DNA from: Furcasterigmium furcatum
Lineage: Eukaryota; Ascomycota; Sordariomycetes; Glomerellales; Plectosphaerellaceae
Reading direction: 5' to 3'
Assembly (NCBI GenBank): GCA_001599815.1
Contig: BCIA01000002.1
Coordinates: 4,561,626 to 4,625,625 of the forward strand
DNA: 64,000 bases
Shown: positions 21,761 through 33,261 of the stretch, one piece after another
How the letters are laid out: every line of letters starts with the position of its first letter
Position numbering within the stretch: the stretch's first letter is position 1
Program-made: the position numbers and the translations under genes
Notes under the pieces: model-generated
The model's input: only the letters and a program-made list of their open reading frames with translations
Databases searched by the model: none
Told to the model about the DNA's origin: nothing

Positions 21761-22634
21761 GCATCAACATGCAGGCGGGGTTGCAGAGCATCGCCATGGC
21801 CCGACAGCCCACATGACTCGGCCGACGAGGTCGGGCTCCCACCACATGAACAGTGGCTCTTTCGACAGAAGTCAACGATACAGTCCGGGGGCTAAGGACA
21901 AGTCTCTCAGTCTGGCAGCCATCGAAACACCTGTCATCGAAGCTAAGCTCAACGGCAATGCAGCCGGCGGAGGTGTGCGTCGAAACACCGAGCATCAGCA
22001 AGTCGGTATGCCGTTGCCGATTTGCAAAGAAACTAGAATCCCACGAGCCCCTTGCTGGAGGCATCGGTCCCTTGCTTTTACCTCGGCTTCTTGACAGGTG
22101 CCAGATGAAGGTGTTCAGTGTGGTATGTCTTGATGGAGATTGGGCATGTGGCGTGGGGCTCGAGGGGAGTTTTCCGCCGCCGTTATGTTGAGAAGTTGGC
22201 CTCCACAACATCGGCCAGTCTTGAATCTCGGCTGACTCGCGAAAAGAGCATCGAGAAAACGCAGCTCGGTATTGAAGACCGAGGTGAGAAGGCCTGAGCG
22301 GCGCCCATGAGAAATCAAGAGGTTGCGTCAGCGATATTGGGTTTGTCCCGATCCCTCATAAAGGCCGAACAACTTGCAACACGATCTCACGAGGCAAACG
22401 CCTCAAATCTGGAGAAACAACGCAGCTTCGCCAAGCACATCCGACGGTTCCTGAATGCCGACGACCGACGGCTCAGGTACGTTGATCATTGCCCTGGCGA
22501 GCGCTCGTCCGCCCTGGACGACAAGCCAGGTCCCCATGGGATGCACCACTTTTACCGCCGTATCCCCATTCCCATGCGGGGATCTCACCAACGGCTCGTC
22601 CGAATGGCGCGCTTTTGGCCCGTCCTGGGGCCGC

Positions 22635-22676
22635 CGGCCCTCGCGCGGAGAATGTGGCCCTCGCGCGGAGAATGGG
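22635..22676. repeat. Short tandem duplication, about 20-bp unit, two copies
   Basis: The unit GGCCCTCGCGCGGAGAATG appears twice in direct succession separated by a single base. It is probably a replication slip in noncoding DNA. Confidence 0.6.
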
Positions 22677-23125
22677 GCCATCGGTATGAGGGGAAATATG
22701 CCCCGACACATGTGCCGCAGGCGGTAAACAGGCGGGATATTGCAGCGACTGTCCCGTTGGCCCCTGCGGTATGATGTTTGTGTTGCCACTTTCGCTCTCG
22801 CGCCGGGCTCGATCTCGGCATTTCCCCCGCGGATGACCACCCGACCCGGGAGCTTGCTACAATTCTGGCATGGCGTGCGGCCCAGAGCGGTGGTGCATCA
22901 GTGGCGCTCTGGGGTCGCCGCTTCCTGGTTGACCAGTCCAGCAGGGTCGTGGCCAAGTAAGGCTGATCATGCCTCGTTTTGTGACCCAGGTCCGGCATCC
23001 CCAGATGCCCGGATTTCATGGCCCGTGGGGATGGATGATACGGCCTGGCGGAATTCGGAGAAAATGTCGGCCACAGCGTGCAACGCGGCTTGCTTGTCGA
23101 TTAGATGCGTAGCTGTTATGTCACG

Positions 23126-23134
23126 TATAAGAGG
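23126..23134 (+). promoter_or_regulatory. TATA box of the MFS transporter at 23242
   Basis: A TATAAGAGG sequence lies 108-116 bp upstream of the ATG, the same spacing as for the transporter at 8745. Confidence 0.45.
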
Positions 23135-23241
23135 GGATCGGCGCCTGCATCTTGGAAACCTCGCGTGCATCGATCCTTCACGTTCACGGTGCGATCCTTT
23201 ACACTGTATGTGGTCGAGAGCGACTCCTTGCACCAGCAGCC

Positions 23242-25101
23242 ATGGCTTCAACGACACAATACTACGACTCCTCTAAACAGGATGTCGAGCATGACGACAA
23301 CGATCACCTGGGAGGAAAGGTGGAAGGCAGGGTGACGGAGGTGAATGCCGCCTCCGTTGCCCTGGCCGCCGCCGTGGCAGAGCAGAAGCCGAACCACTTT
23401 AGCCCCAACATGATTCGGCTGTGGACGATAATGGCCCTTGGGTATTTGGTTTCGACGATGAACGGATACGGTGAGTGGATTCAAGATGCTTCGAAGAGTC
23501 AGGGCCAGTTCTAAACAACCCTGTGTGGCCGCAGACAGCTCTCTGATGGGAGCGATCAACGCGATGCCCTACTACCAGGAATCTTTCGGCTTGTCCGGTG
23601 CCGGCTCGACGACTGGAATTGTCTTCCTCATCTACAACGTTGGACAGATTGCCGCTTTCCCCTTCTGTGGTCTCATCGCCGACGGATACGGGCGTCGTTG
23701 GTGTATCTTCTTCGGATGCTTCATGGTCCTGGTCGGTACCGCCATTCAGACGCCCGCCAACAGCCTTGCGCAATTCATCGGTGGACGCTTTGTCCTTGGA
23801 TTCGGCGCTTCCGGTATTTCCAACTCCTCGCATGGCCTTCGCACAAACTGATTTGCTGCTATCCAGTTGCGTCTGCCGCCGGTCCCGCTTACACGGTCGA
23901 GCTCGCTCACCCAGCCTACCGTGGCTTCATGGCTGGAATGTGTAAGTCATTCTCTCCGCTACCCCGAGAACTTACGACATTGACAAGATCAGATAATAAC
24001 TTCTGGTGGCTCGGAAACATTCTCGCCGGATGGTCCACATACGGATCCAACCTCCACGTCGAGAGCGACTGGGCCTGGCGCATTCCGACTCTCGTGCAGG
24101 CCGGCATCCCCGGCTTTGTCATGTGTATCATTTTGTTCTTCCCGGAATCACCTCGGTGGCTCATCTCTCACGACAGAGCAGACGAGGCCCTGGCTATTAT
24201 GGCCAAATACCACGGCGATGGAGACGCCAATGCCCCAGTCGTCCGGCTCCAGTACCGCGAGATCATCGAGGACAACGCCCTCACGTCGAACGATAACCCT
24301 TGGTGGGACTTCAGGGAGCTCGTCAACACTCGCGCAGCTCGCTACCGGCTATTCATGGTCGTCGCCATGTCTTTCATCGGTGCGTCTTGACAGTGTACCG
24401 GCCTTGTGTCTGTACTTGGCTGACTTTGCGCAGGACAATGGTCTGGAAACAACGTCGTCAGCTACTTCATGCCCGTCATGATTGAGCAAGCCGGCATCAG
24501 CGACTCCAATGTCCAGCTCCTCCTCAACGCGATCAACCCCATCTTCTGCCTGATCGCCGCCATCTGCGGTTCTGCCCTGCTGGACAAGCTCGGCCGTCGC
24601 AAGATGATGCTTATCGGCCTCACAGGCGCTATCCTCTCGTACTCCCTCCTCACCGCGTTCACCGCCGAGTCGTCAAACACGCCCGACCTGTCCTACGGAG
24701 TTATTGTGTCGATTTACCTATTTGGGATAGCATTCTCCTGGGGGTTCACGCCCCTCCAGACCCTCTACGCGGTCGAATGTCTCGAGAACAGGACCCGCGC
24801 AAAGGGCTCCGGCCTGTCGTTCCTCTTCCTGAACGTCGCTATGATGGTCAACACCTACGGCATATCGGTCGGCATGGAAGCCATTGGGTGGAGGCTGTAC
24901 CTTGTTTACATTGCCTGGATCGCTATCGAGATGGCCATCATCTACTTCTTCTTCGTCGAAACGGCGAACAAGACGCTTGAGGAGCTCAAGGCGGTGTTCG
25001 AGGCGAAGAATCCGCGCAAGGAGTCGACCAAGAGGATGAAGGTGGCTGTCGATGAGGGCGGCAATGTGGTGGGCATGGGCGAGGCCAAGCCACAGATCTG
25101 A
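23242..25101 (+). CDS. MFS sugar transporter (lactose permease / hexose-like)
   Basis: Seen: five exons, 23242-23470, 23535-23813, 23867-23941, 23993-24379 and 24434-25101; introns of 64, 53, 51 and 54 bp. The product is 545 residues. Joined motifs: LVSTMNGYDSSLMGAI, ADGYGRRWCIFFGC, VELAHPAYRGFMAG, FFPESPRWLISHDRADEAL, GQWSGNNVVSYFMP, DKLGRRKMMLIG and VETANKTLEELKAVFEA. Known: this set fits the fungal sugar-porter subgroup often annotated as lactose permease or hexose transporter (PF00083). The TM7 motif is GQWSGNN rather than QQLTGIN, so its substrate probably differs from that of the transporter at 8745. The N-terminal 60 residues are hydrophilic and charged. Each intron restores a family motif, so the exon model is strong. 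There is no hydrolase gene beside it to suggest the sugar. Confidence 0.92.
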
Positions 25102-25844
25102 AGCGCTTGGGGCCTGCTACAAGGCCAGCTGAGTCGCGAAACTTAGCACAGACCTGCCATGCCTGCTCTGCGATGACGTTTCAAGTGTATATAGCTCCAG
25201 CTTCTTGCAGAGAACGGCAGGATGGTCGCCTGGCGGCAGGCAGACGCAGATGCAGACGCCGTAGGCCAAATACCCGGATCCGTCAAAGCCGGAGAGTCTG
25301 TGATTCCCCATTCGACCCGCTTGCGCCGCATGGGCATGATCTCACTGCATGTAGCACCCTGGAGGTACCCCATCTAATGTGCGGCTGTCGGGATATCTGC
25401 CGGCGTCGCTCCGCTTGTGATGAGCACCGGGGAACGCGTTTTGGTCTGAGCTGTGGAGACAACATCAGAATTATCCCAACGGATAGAATCGTCCCTTTGC
25501 GCGGTCAGTTCGACACCGCGGTGCCCCTGGCGGATATCTAAAGACTTATGGACCTTCTGGTCGACAGGACGCGGACCACAGTGTTCTGGAGGGATTGTAG
25601 ACCTGCAACAAAAGCTTGGAGTCCCGATGGGAGCAGTCCAGGGGGTGGCGCCGGACGTTGGTGGGGTAATGACCCCGCTCCTCGGGTCCGAATTGAGGGG
25701 CAGCGCCCGAAGTGTCCCTTGAGCACCAGCCGACGCTAACTCGCCCAAATCGTCAGGTCATCCCAGCCTGAACTTCAACCTTCATCCAACGTCAACGTCA
25801 ACTTCTCACTCAGTCAGCATCCCGCCAAGTCAAAGTCGGCCATC
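25102..25844. other. Intergenic gap, 740 bp
   Basis: It lies between two plus-strand genes and so includes the promoter of the DUF1772 gene. No TATA box, repeat or RNA gene is recognised. Confidence 0.5.
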
Positions 25845-26354
25845 ATGACACCTCCATCAGCCCTCCAGACCTGGCACGCGACCACCGCCGTGTCTGCCCT
25901 CTCCGTCGCCTCCCTCAACCTCTCCCTCTCATTCCTCGTCACCCCGGGCCTCCTCCCACTGCCGACATACTGGATGCTCCGGCAGTGGAAGGACTCCTAC
26001 CGCCGCACCAAAGCCTTCTTCCCCCTGGCCATGGTCGCCTGCGGTATCAGCTACGCGGCGCTTTCCTTCCGCCTCTCCTCCGCCGCGACGGCGTCCAAGG
26101 CCCGGCTCCTCGGCGCCGCCGCTGCGCTGTGCTTCTCCGTCATCCCGTGGACAAGGTTCCTCATGCTGGAGCGCCTCAACGCAAAGATCCTCCAGTTGGC
26201 AGACCGATACGACAGCCCTCCTGACGAGGAGGTCTGGCTCGCACAGGAGGGACGGACGGCAAAGTGGCTCGTCGACCAGTGGGGCCTGTACAACCTCGGG
26301 CGAGGCGTGCCGGTGCTCATCGCGGGCGTCATTGGTGTGTTCACGCTGCTCTAA
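25845..26354 (+). CDS. DUF1772 / anthrone oxygenase-like membrane protein
   Basis: Seen: one exon, 169 residues. Four hydrophobic segments lie at about 15-45, 63-80, 86-103 and 150-169. The N-terminus has NLSLSFLVTPGLLPLP, followed by MLRQWKDSYRRTKAFFP, and the third segment ends in VIPWTRFLMLERLNAKI. Known: this layout is PF08592 (DUF1772), which includes the anthrone oxygenases of fungal polyketide pathways, but most members are general fungal proteins of unknown role. No polyketide synthase or other pathway gene lies in the window, so a link to secondary metabolism is not supported. The gene is tail to tail with the amino acid permease (227 bp). The family call is fairly sure; the activity is not. 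Confidence 0.82.
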   Translation: MTPPSALQTWHATTAVSALSVASLNLSLSFLVTPGLLPLPTYWMLRQWKDSYRRTKAFFPLAMVACGISYAALSFRLSSAATASKARLLGAAAALCFSVIPWTRFLMLERLNAKILQLADRYDSPPDEEVWLAQEGRTAKWLVDQWGLYNLGRGVPVLIAGVIGVFTLL

Positions 26355-26581
26355 GGAATACCAAGGAAACCTCTGGTAGTATGTCTCGAGGATTGTCAGA
26401 ATCGGAAGCACAGTCTGATACGGGACGAGATTAAATGTAAGAGGGGTATCATTACTTTTCATCTACCATCCGACCCGTCTATCCAGGATGCCTCCTTTCT
26501 ATGCTTTTGGTGTTGTACAACAAAAAGGAGAAAACATTACAAATCATAAATACTACATCCTCATCGCGTCATGACGAGAAA

Positions 26582-28226
26582 TCAAGCCTTCTCATCGGCA
26601 GGCATCTCGATGCGGCCCTTGGCCAGATCCACCTCGGCCAGCTTGACGGGCTTGGTGCGGAAGACGATCTTGTGGCCGACGAACATGACGACGAAGAGGA
26701 TCAGGCTGACGTAGCAGGCGAAGAAGTCGCTCGTGTTCCAGTCGATGAAGACGGTGAAGCCGTTGGTCAGGAGGATCAGCGCGGTGAAGAAGAGGCCGTA
26801 CCAGGCCAGGTAGGGCTGCAGGGGCGCGATATAGGGGAGGGTCTTGCGCGAGATGCCCTGGGCGTCGAGGGCGGCCATGAAGCGGAGGTGGCAGACGTTG
26901 ATGCCGGACCAGCAGATGAAGCCGGCGATGGCGACGATGTTGAGCAGCCAGTTGAAGACGACGCCGCCGTCGGCGGAGAGGTTGAGGAAGGCGAGCAGGC
27001 CCATGGCGGAGGTGACGGCGACGGCGTAGTAGGGGGTGCCGTATCGGTTGGTGCGGGTGAGGAACTTGGGCGCCTGGCCCTCGTTGGCGAGGGCGATGAG
27101 GATGCGGCTGCCCGAGTAGACGTTGGAGTTGGCGGCGGAGAGGACGGCGGTGAGGAGGACGGCGTTGATGATGTCGGGGAGGGCCTTGACGCCGGCGCGC
27201 TGGGCGGCGATGACGAGCGGGGAGGCGCTGGCGTTCTTGGACTCGTTGAGGAGGCGCTCGTCGTTGGAGGGCACGAGGATGCCGATGAAGAAGACAGTGG
27301 CGATGAAGAGCGAGAAGATGCCCCAGAAGGTGTTGCGGATGGCGCGCGGGACGCTCTTGGAGGGGTCCTTGGCCTCGCCAGCGCCGATGCCGACGAGCTC
27401 GGAGCCCTGGAAGGAGAAGCCGGCGATGATGAGGACGGACCAGAAGCCGACAAACTTGCCGGTCGCCCCAGAGACGATGTACTCGACAAAGGGGCCGGGC
27501 GTGTGCCAGTACTTGAAGCCGATGTAGCCCTCGTCGCCGACGCCAGCGTTCATGCAGATGGCGAAGATGAGCCAGCCGATGATGGTGACGACCTTGATCA
27601 TGGAGAACCACATCTCGATCTCGCCGAACCACTTGACGGGCATGTAGTTGATGCCCGTGAAGACGACCCAGAACACAGCGATGAAGATGCCCACGCTGAG
27701 GCCGGAGTTCCAGTACTGGATGATGATTCCTGCGACGACGAGCTCGAGGGCGAAGGTCACGGACCAGGAGAACCAGTATGTCCAGCCCATGGCGAAGCCG
27801 AAGGACGGGTCGCCGAAGCGGGCGGCGTAGGAGGTGAAGGAGCCGGCGACGGGGATGTAGGTGGCCATCTCGCCGAGGGAGACCATGACGGAGAAGACGA
27901 CGGAGCCGATGAAGGCGAAGGCGATGAGGGCGCCGACGGGGCCGGCTTCAGAGAGGGCGGAAGAGGTACCGAGGAAGAGGCCGGTGCCAATGGTGCCGCC
28001 TGCGGATGCGTGTAAGTGTGCTGTCACAGAGGAGTGGCTGACGAAGTCAAGGCGAAGAAGACGTACCGACGGCGATGAACTGCAGATGCCGGGCCGAGAG
28101 GTGCCTGTTGAGGCCCGTCTCGGAGGCAGTATCGAACTCAGCGGGCTTGAAGTCTGGCGATCCCGGAGACGGGGGACCGCTGAGCTCGCCGGAGCTCGCC
28201 CGGGTTGGTGTCTTCTCGGAGAACAT
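26582..28226 (-). CDS. Amino acid permease (APC superfamily, YAT type)
   Basis: Seen: exon 1 is 28067-28226 and exon 2 is 26582-27999; a 67-bp intron 28000-28066 (gtacgt..gcag) gives 525 residues. The hydrophilic N-terminus (1-40) is followed by HLSARHLQFIAVGGTIGTGLFLG, the hallmark start of TM1, with GTGLF at the substrate site. Later blocks are PVAGSFTSYAARFGDPSFGFAMGW, SFQGSELVGIGAGEAKDP, SVPRAIRNTFWGI and ANSNVYSGSRILIALANEGQAP. Twelve membrane segments can be traced. Known: fungal PF00324 permeases of this type import amino acids across the plasma membrane with protons and are controlled by nitrogen status and arrestin-driven endocytosis. Substrate range is not readable. The antisense 504-codon frame is a GC-rich shadow. 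The first exon supplies the start and half of the TM1 motif. Confidence 0.95.
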
Positions 28227-30167
28227 GGTTGATGTGGTGTCGAAGGACTACTCAAAGTCTCGATGGCTGGACGCAACAAGCCACACTCGCGATATCAGGC
28301 CACGAGAGCTGTTCACGCACGATGACACAGAGAAAGCAAGGATTCACTGACGATGGGAGGAAGAGACTTTCTTCTGTGGATGTGTCAGGGCGTGATCCGG
28401 GCACTAAATACAGGCAACGGCGGAGATCCACTTGAGGATTCTGACTCCTCGTGGTGGGCTAGGGAGAATCTGCCCATCAACGCTTCGAGTCGCCTGGACC
28501 CGGAGGTTTGGCCAAGGGTGGTGCACTTGAAGGGCGTCGCTGCGGCGTTTCCATCTCGTAAGTCGCCCCATCGTGCCGAGACCCGCCGGGGGGTGCGGCC
28601 ACACCGAGCGGCGCGTCTGGCGCCGGCCCGGGTCTGCATTGCAGGCAGTGGGCGGGGAGTGGACGAGCTGAGGCGAAAAGGGGGGTCCATCTCAGGGGCA
28701 ACAGACAGAGCAGAGCAGTCATGGTCCAACTCGACCTCGACCTGTTGTGCCTACGGGCAAAACATTTGGCTTCAAGGATCGGATCGATCATTGACGATAT
28801 ACAGCCCGGCCATCTGGCATTTGCTGCCGGGCTCATTGACAGAGTTGCTCAGGGGCTGCAAACTCGACTCTGAAGACGCCCGGATATTGACGGCATTCAG
28901 AGCTTCCCTCCCCCATAAAAGCCCCCCAAGCTTCCCCTAGCCCCTAATTCCCGCCCTCAGCCGCCGAAATTTCGCCCCTGTAAATCCCCGTAGACACCCC
29001 CCATCCGATTCTTCGGTCCAATCACAACCCCGAAATCCCTTCCGTGGACCGATCCGGCGACTGCAAAGAATTTTTCTCGAACATGATTTTTCTTGGCCTC
29101 CCACACTCGACCCGCCTCGACTCCTTGAACTCGGCCGGGACCTTGAGCCTCAAAAGCACTGCCGGCTCAGCTGTCGACCAGGCCCTGCTTCGCGGCCTCT
29201 CCGGTCCGTGATCAGCTCCTGTGTGGCTCGGATCCGAGATTTTCTTCCCCCAAAAAGGTTCTGTTGACCACGGAGCTCGCCTGCGCTGACGCTGCTCCCC
29301 GCCGGGACACGGAACTCAGCGGAGGATCTGTCAACTTCTCCCTTCCTACTTGGCCCCCAACAGCCCGGCCTCTCGCCTTGCGATGATGCCCGCCCTTATT
29401 TGAGTCGGAGCGGGCCGCGCTACGACGGTGTGCCAGCTTGGCCAGGTGATAGCCCCGATCTTGGTGAGAAGCGCCGGCCAGTTTCTCGGTTGCCGAGCTC
29501 CGTCTCCGTCTGCCGACCTCCATCGTCCGGGAAATTGTGGGCATCGTGGCATGACTCTTTTCCGTATTACTTGGGAGTCATCATGGCCATTGCAATGCCT
29601 GTGGTGTGCTTGCAGGTGGTTTTCACACTCTGCAGCATTCACCGCTGCACATCAGATCACAAGGACCGCGACATCACTCCGGAGGCGACGGTCCTCCAGT
29701 GAGCATTGAACAGAGCCTCTTGGCTGTTGATCACAGCCCCCAGGAAGACCATCGTGATCTGGATGGGTGGGGAAATGGTCTGTTATCAGTCGATCGAGCT
29801 GCAACAAGGACTCGCAGTACATCCTCCCGATTACCCCCTCGTTGAGCCGGCAAGCGCAGTATCATCACAATGGATCATGAGACAGGTCTCTGCCTCTGTC
29901 AGTAGGCATCATATTGTTACTCTGGCTGCACTCGATGGAATGTTTTAAACTGAAATCGCTAACAAATGTTTCTTCATGATGTGCCTGGAACCCTCGTTCC
30001 CGCGGATCGATCTATGTATGCATGGATGGTATTTCGTCGACGACAAGAAAGGAAAACGCTTCAGCTCTGCGATGGACGCGGCAATGACAGACAATACGAC
30101 AAGACACATATCTTACACCCCTCCCCGTCCTACTCGGACATTGTCTTTCTCTCCCACTGGGCCCCCT
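28227..30167. other. Intergenic gap, 1.9 kb
   Basis: The gap includes the promoter of the amino acid permease. The part at 28900-29200 is C/T-rich on the plus strand. Short frames lack motifs. No RNA gene or repeat is seen. Confidence 0.5.
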
Positions 30168-30608
30168 TCACCGCACAACACCAGCCTCCTGCTCGTCCCT
30201 CCTCTCCATCCAATAGCTCGGCGACCGCTTCTGCTTGTTCCCCCACGGCCCCGTCCACCTCCTCGCCGGCTGCTGCATATACGCCGGAGGCGGCGCGTGA
30301 GGTCCGGCGCCGCGCCACTCCGATTCCCCAGACTCCCGGCCCAGCATCTTCGCCGCCGGCTGGTGCCGCGCCATCTTGCGGCTCCTGCGCTTCCGCACGG
30401 CGCAGTACGCGATGAGCCCCATCAGCGCCACGAACGCGAGGCAGCCGATGACGATGCCAGCGATCTCGCCGCGCGAGAGGCCCTCTTCGTCGTCGTCGCC
30501 TCCGCCGCCTCCGCCGCCGTAGAATCCGCCTCGGAAGCCCCCGCCGGTCTTGCGCGGGACGAGGAGCGTGTCGCGCGCGAGATGTAGTGCTGCCTCAAGG
30601 GGCGCCAT
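30168..30608 (-). CDS. Small single-pass membrane protein with PPxY-like tail
   Basis: Seen: one exon, 146 residues from the ATG at 30608. The frame stays open upstream, but that part (74 residues, Thr/His-rich) looks like a 5' leader. A Gly-rich stretch and an acidic run (DDDEE) come before one strong membrane segment (IAGIVIGCLAFVALMGLIAYC), then a basic stop-transfer RKRRSRK. The tail contains PHAPPPAYMQ; PPAY fits the PPxY consensus bound by WW domains of Rsp5-type ubiquitin ligases. No signal peptide is clear, so it is probably a type III protein with a cytosolic tail. Known: fungi have many such short membrane adaptors, some of which link ligases to cargo; assigning that role here is inference. 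No enzyme motif is present. A TATATAT sequence lies about 230 bp upstream. Confidence 0.65.
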   Translation of the reverse strand: MAPLEAALHLARDTLLVPRKTGGGFRGGFYGGGGGGGDDDEEGLSRGEIAGIVIGCLAFVALMGLIAYCAVRKRRSRKMARHQPAAKMLGRESGESEWRGAGPHAPPPAYMQQPARRWTGPWGNKQKRSPSYWMERRDEQEAGVVR

Positions 30609-32192
30609 TGTGTGTGTTTGTGTGTAGTATGGTATGGTGGTTCTCGTAGGTCGAGGTTGGTGGTTGGTTGATCGGACCAGGTACCGTTGGTGTTGTGAGG
30701 TGAGGTCAAGTATACTGATCAAGTGGCAGTATGTGGTATCACTGACTGCTGACGGGCAGAGACTGCAATCAAGAAGAGTAGAGTCGTTTAATGAAGAAAA
30801 CAGCCACAGCCAAGCAGTCCGCCGAGACAAACATATATATCCCCCTACCCGTCGATCAAGTCGTCACTCAGGCCTCACATCACAGTGCAGCCAAAATGCA
30901 ACGCTGCCAAGTCTGAGTTTCCAGTTCCTACAGGCAGTTTGGCAGTGCGACCACCCCGCGGGTCGTCCCACACGTCATTGCTGCTCCGAACGCCGCAAAC
31001 GGTCTCTCCCCATTGGAGCGAACCCTGCCCTGCCATTCGCCAGAAGGCAGGGATCTTCCTGTCGTCTGTCGCTTCACATCACCAGCTGCCAACTGACATG
31101 GACAGTGGCGACTCGTCGAATATTCCTGGTAGCAGAGTCGACGATCGTGCGGTCATTTCCCTCGGCCGTTATGGCTGTGCCTTTTGGTGCGTCTCTTCAC
31201 CACTGTCGCAGGCCTCCAGCGAAAAATGTAGAAAGTAGAAAGTGATAATTTGCTAGCTGATAATTAGAATATGGCCAACCCGAATTGACGTGGATCGCGG
31301 TAGATCCATCCAAATTTGCTTATTCTGCGTCCCTGCCAGTCGTCCTAACCCGTGGCTTTAGGTCTACGAGCAGCGGGCCAGACAGGGTGATCGGGGCGAC
31401 GGCTGGGTTGACCTCTTTGTGATGATACGCGACCGCGGGGTCGCTGAGACCATCCCCGAGGGAAACGGTGTGTCGTGTTGTGCCCAATTGGTGGTGCACA
31501 CAATAAGCTTGTTGGTGTGTTCGAGGGGATGTGCCTCCCGGCTAGACCAAGGATGCCAAAGATGGGAAGTGCCCAGCGGCTGAAGAGGCGGGCTTGCAGC
31601 AGGTAGCATCATAGACAATAGAGCGGATGGTTGGTTGCCTTGAGATGGATGCCGCAACAAGAACCCCTCAGGATTGCTACCACAGCAATGTCCCTGTTCT
31701 GTCCACTATTAGTGAACAAACGAGTCCCCACGGTCGCATCGAAATCCCCAGAATCTTGCCTCGGCACTTTCGGGCTCTCCCGTCGTTCCAGGGTTGCGGG
31801 AGGACGATCGCCGTCGACCCTCTCGAGCCGGCTCGCGTCGCGCGTCCGAGATATTCTCCGCCCACCCTCCCTTTATGGACGTTATCCGATGACGACCACT
31901 GCAACATCGCTTGCGCGATCGACCACAGGGCTCATCGTCTGGTTGGAATCTCGCAACATGGCAGCAAGAGGCAACCTCGAGCGCGGTGTGGCTGCCGCGG
32001 ACTGTGCATCGAGTTTCGTGACTCCGAGAATGTCTCCGCGACAGTTGCTGAAGTTCGAGGACAGGAGATGAGCATGGAATGGCATCGCGACCCTGAGATG
32101 ACTTATATCAAGAAGCAACCGCTCAGCGCAGCGTGTTGAGAGCGGGCAGTTCTCTCTGCCGAATATCCCCAACTCCTCATAGCTTCTCCACC
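30609..32192. other. Intergenic gap, 1.6 kb, divergent promoters
   Basis: It separates the small membrane protein (minus) from the phospholipase A2 gene (plus). A TATATAT lies at about 30833-30840 and a TATATC at about 32104-32109, suiting each gene. Plus frames at 31627-32139 lack motifs. Confidence 0.45.
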
Positions 32193-32819
32193 ATGATCGC
32201 TCACGTCTTCACCATCTTTGCCCTCGGCATCGCAGCCGTCGCCGGCGCTCCCTCCCAGGAGTCGTCGCTCGACAAGCGCTCCGTCACCTGCCTCCGTGTC
32301 GGTGCGACGGCCACGGCGAGGTGGACCAACGCCGCCGGACAGTCGTGCACCTTCACCGGTGTGGTGGGCAGCAACTACGGTGCCAACCCTGCAGGCTCTG
32401 GAGATTAAGTCTTGCCTACAATCCCCCAGCGTCATCTCTTAATAGTCTGCCGGACCATCTGGGATGAGTGTCTACTTACTAGTTGTGAATGTTTCTGACT
32501 CTGGCGCAGCTACTCGTGCAACGGCCGCTGCGGTGCTGGCTGCTCGGGCGCGGCGCTGGGCAATGCCTACACTCAGGACTGCTTCTCGCACGACATTTGC
32601 TCGTACTTCAACAACGCTAGCGGAGGCGCGAGGTGAGTTTCTCTGAGGGAACTTGGACGAGTCGACGCGCGATTCTGACGCTGATCCAGTGACCCTAACT
32701 GCGGTGCGGCGTTCAATGCTGCCATTGACGATACGGCAACTGGCAGCCTCCGCGGATGCGGGCAGACGAACCCTTCGAACGGAGTTTCAAGGCCGTCGAC
32801 GAGGCCAGTGTGCAGATAA
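32193..32819 (+). pseudogene. Secreted phospholipase A2 (prokaryotic/fungal type) with apparent splice-donor loss
   Basis: Seen: the best model has exons 32193-32404, 32510-32632 and 32690-32819, 154 residues. A signal peptide (about 1-18) and a Lys-Arg processing site (SLDKR) precede CLRVGATATARW, CNGRCGAGCSG and the catalytic CFSHDIC (His98-Asp99), then DPNCGAAFNAAI. Known: these match the secreted PLA2 group PF09056 of fungi and bacteria, which cleaves the sn-2 ester of phospholipids with Ca2+. The second intron, 32633-32689, is normal (gtgagt..ccag). The first, 32405-32509, has a good acceptor (gcgcag) but begins TTAAGT where GTAAGT is expected; unspliced, the frame stops at once (GAT TAA), giving about 71 residues without the active site. 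It may be an inactive allele, a rare noncanonical intron or a sequence error; the exons themselves are undamaged. Confidence 0.75.
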
Positions 32820-33261
32820 ACCGAGGAACCGCGCCGAGAAGTAGGGGGATGCATACCTATGGCATGAAACCAGGGTCTGGGGCCTTGATATCCTGCTGCA
32901 ACATTTGACCGGACATGCACATACATGCGGGCAACTTTGACGGGATGGCATGATCGAAATGAAAAGTAATTGTGTATCATATCCAGTCCAAACGCCGCAG
33001 TCTTTTATGCCGGTTCTGGCCCAAGAGAATCAAACCACTGCGCCGATGCTGAAGACAAGGTAGTATCAACCGTTGCCAGTCGAGGGCAAATGAATCCGCC
33101 GCAAAACCCATGCATGTGACCCAATCATACCATGCGAGGCACCGTATCGCCGTCGTCCACTCATGCCAAATACATCTTCATCCTCCATGCTCATGAACAT
33201 CCAGCTCGTTCCTCATGCAATCTCTTCAGTATCATCATATACACACAAGAGACAGACTCAA
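32820..33261. other. Intergenic gap, 440 bp
   Basis: This is the tail-to-tail space between the phospholipase A2 gene (plus) and the arrestin-like gene (minus). No feature is recognised apart from presumed 3' ends. Confidence 0.5.

Larger units (their letters stand above)
21761..23241. other. Intergenic gap, 1.5 kb
   Basis: The gap separates the fluoride exporter from the second sugar transporter. Overlapping frames at 22307-23276 on several frames lack motifs. A 20-bp tandem duplication sits near 22640-22680, and a TATA element lies near the right end. Confidence 0.5.

Noticed and set aside
25845..26354. Anthrone oxygenase-like gene taken as a polyketide cluster marker
   Set aside because: There is no polyketide synthase, thioesterase or tailoring set nearby; DUF1772 proteins are common outside such clusters.
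26501..28015. Plus-strand 504-codon frame rich in Glu, Asp and Gly
   Set aside because: It is the antisense shadow of the amino acid permease exon; its composition mirrors GC-rich codons and it has no motif.
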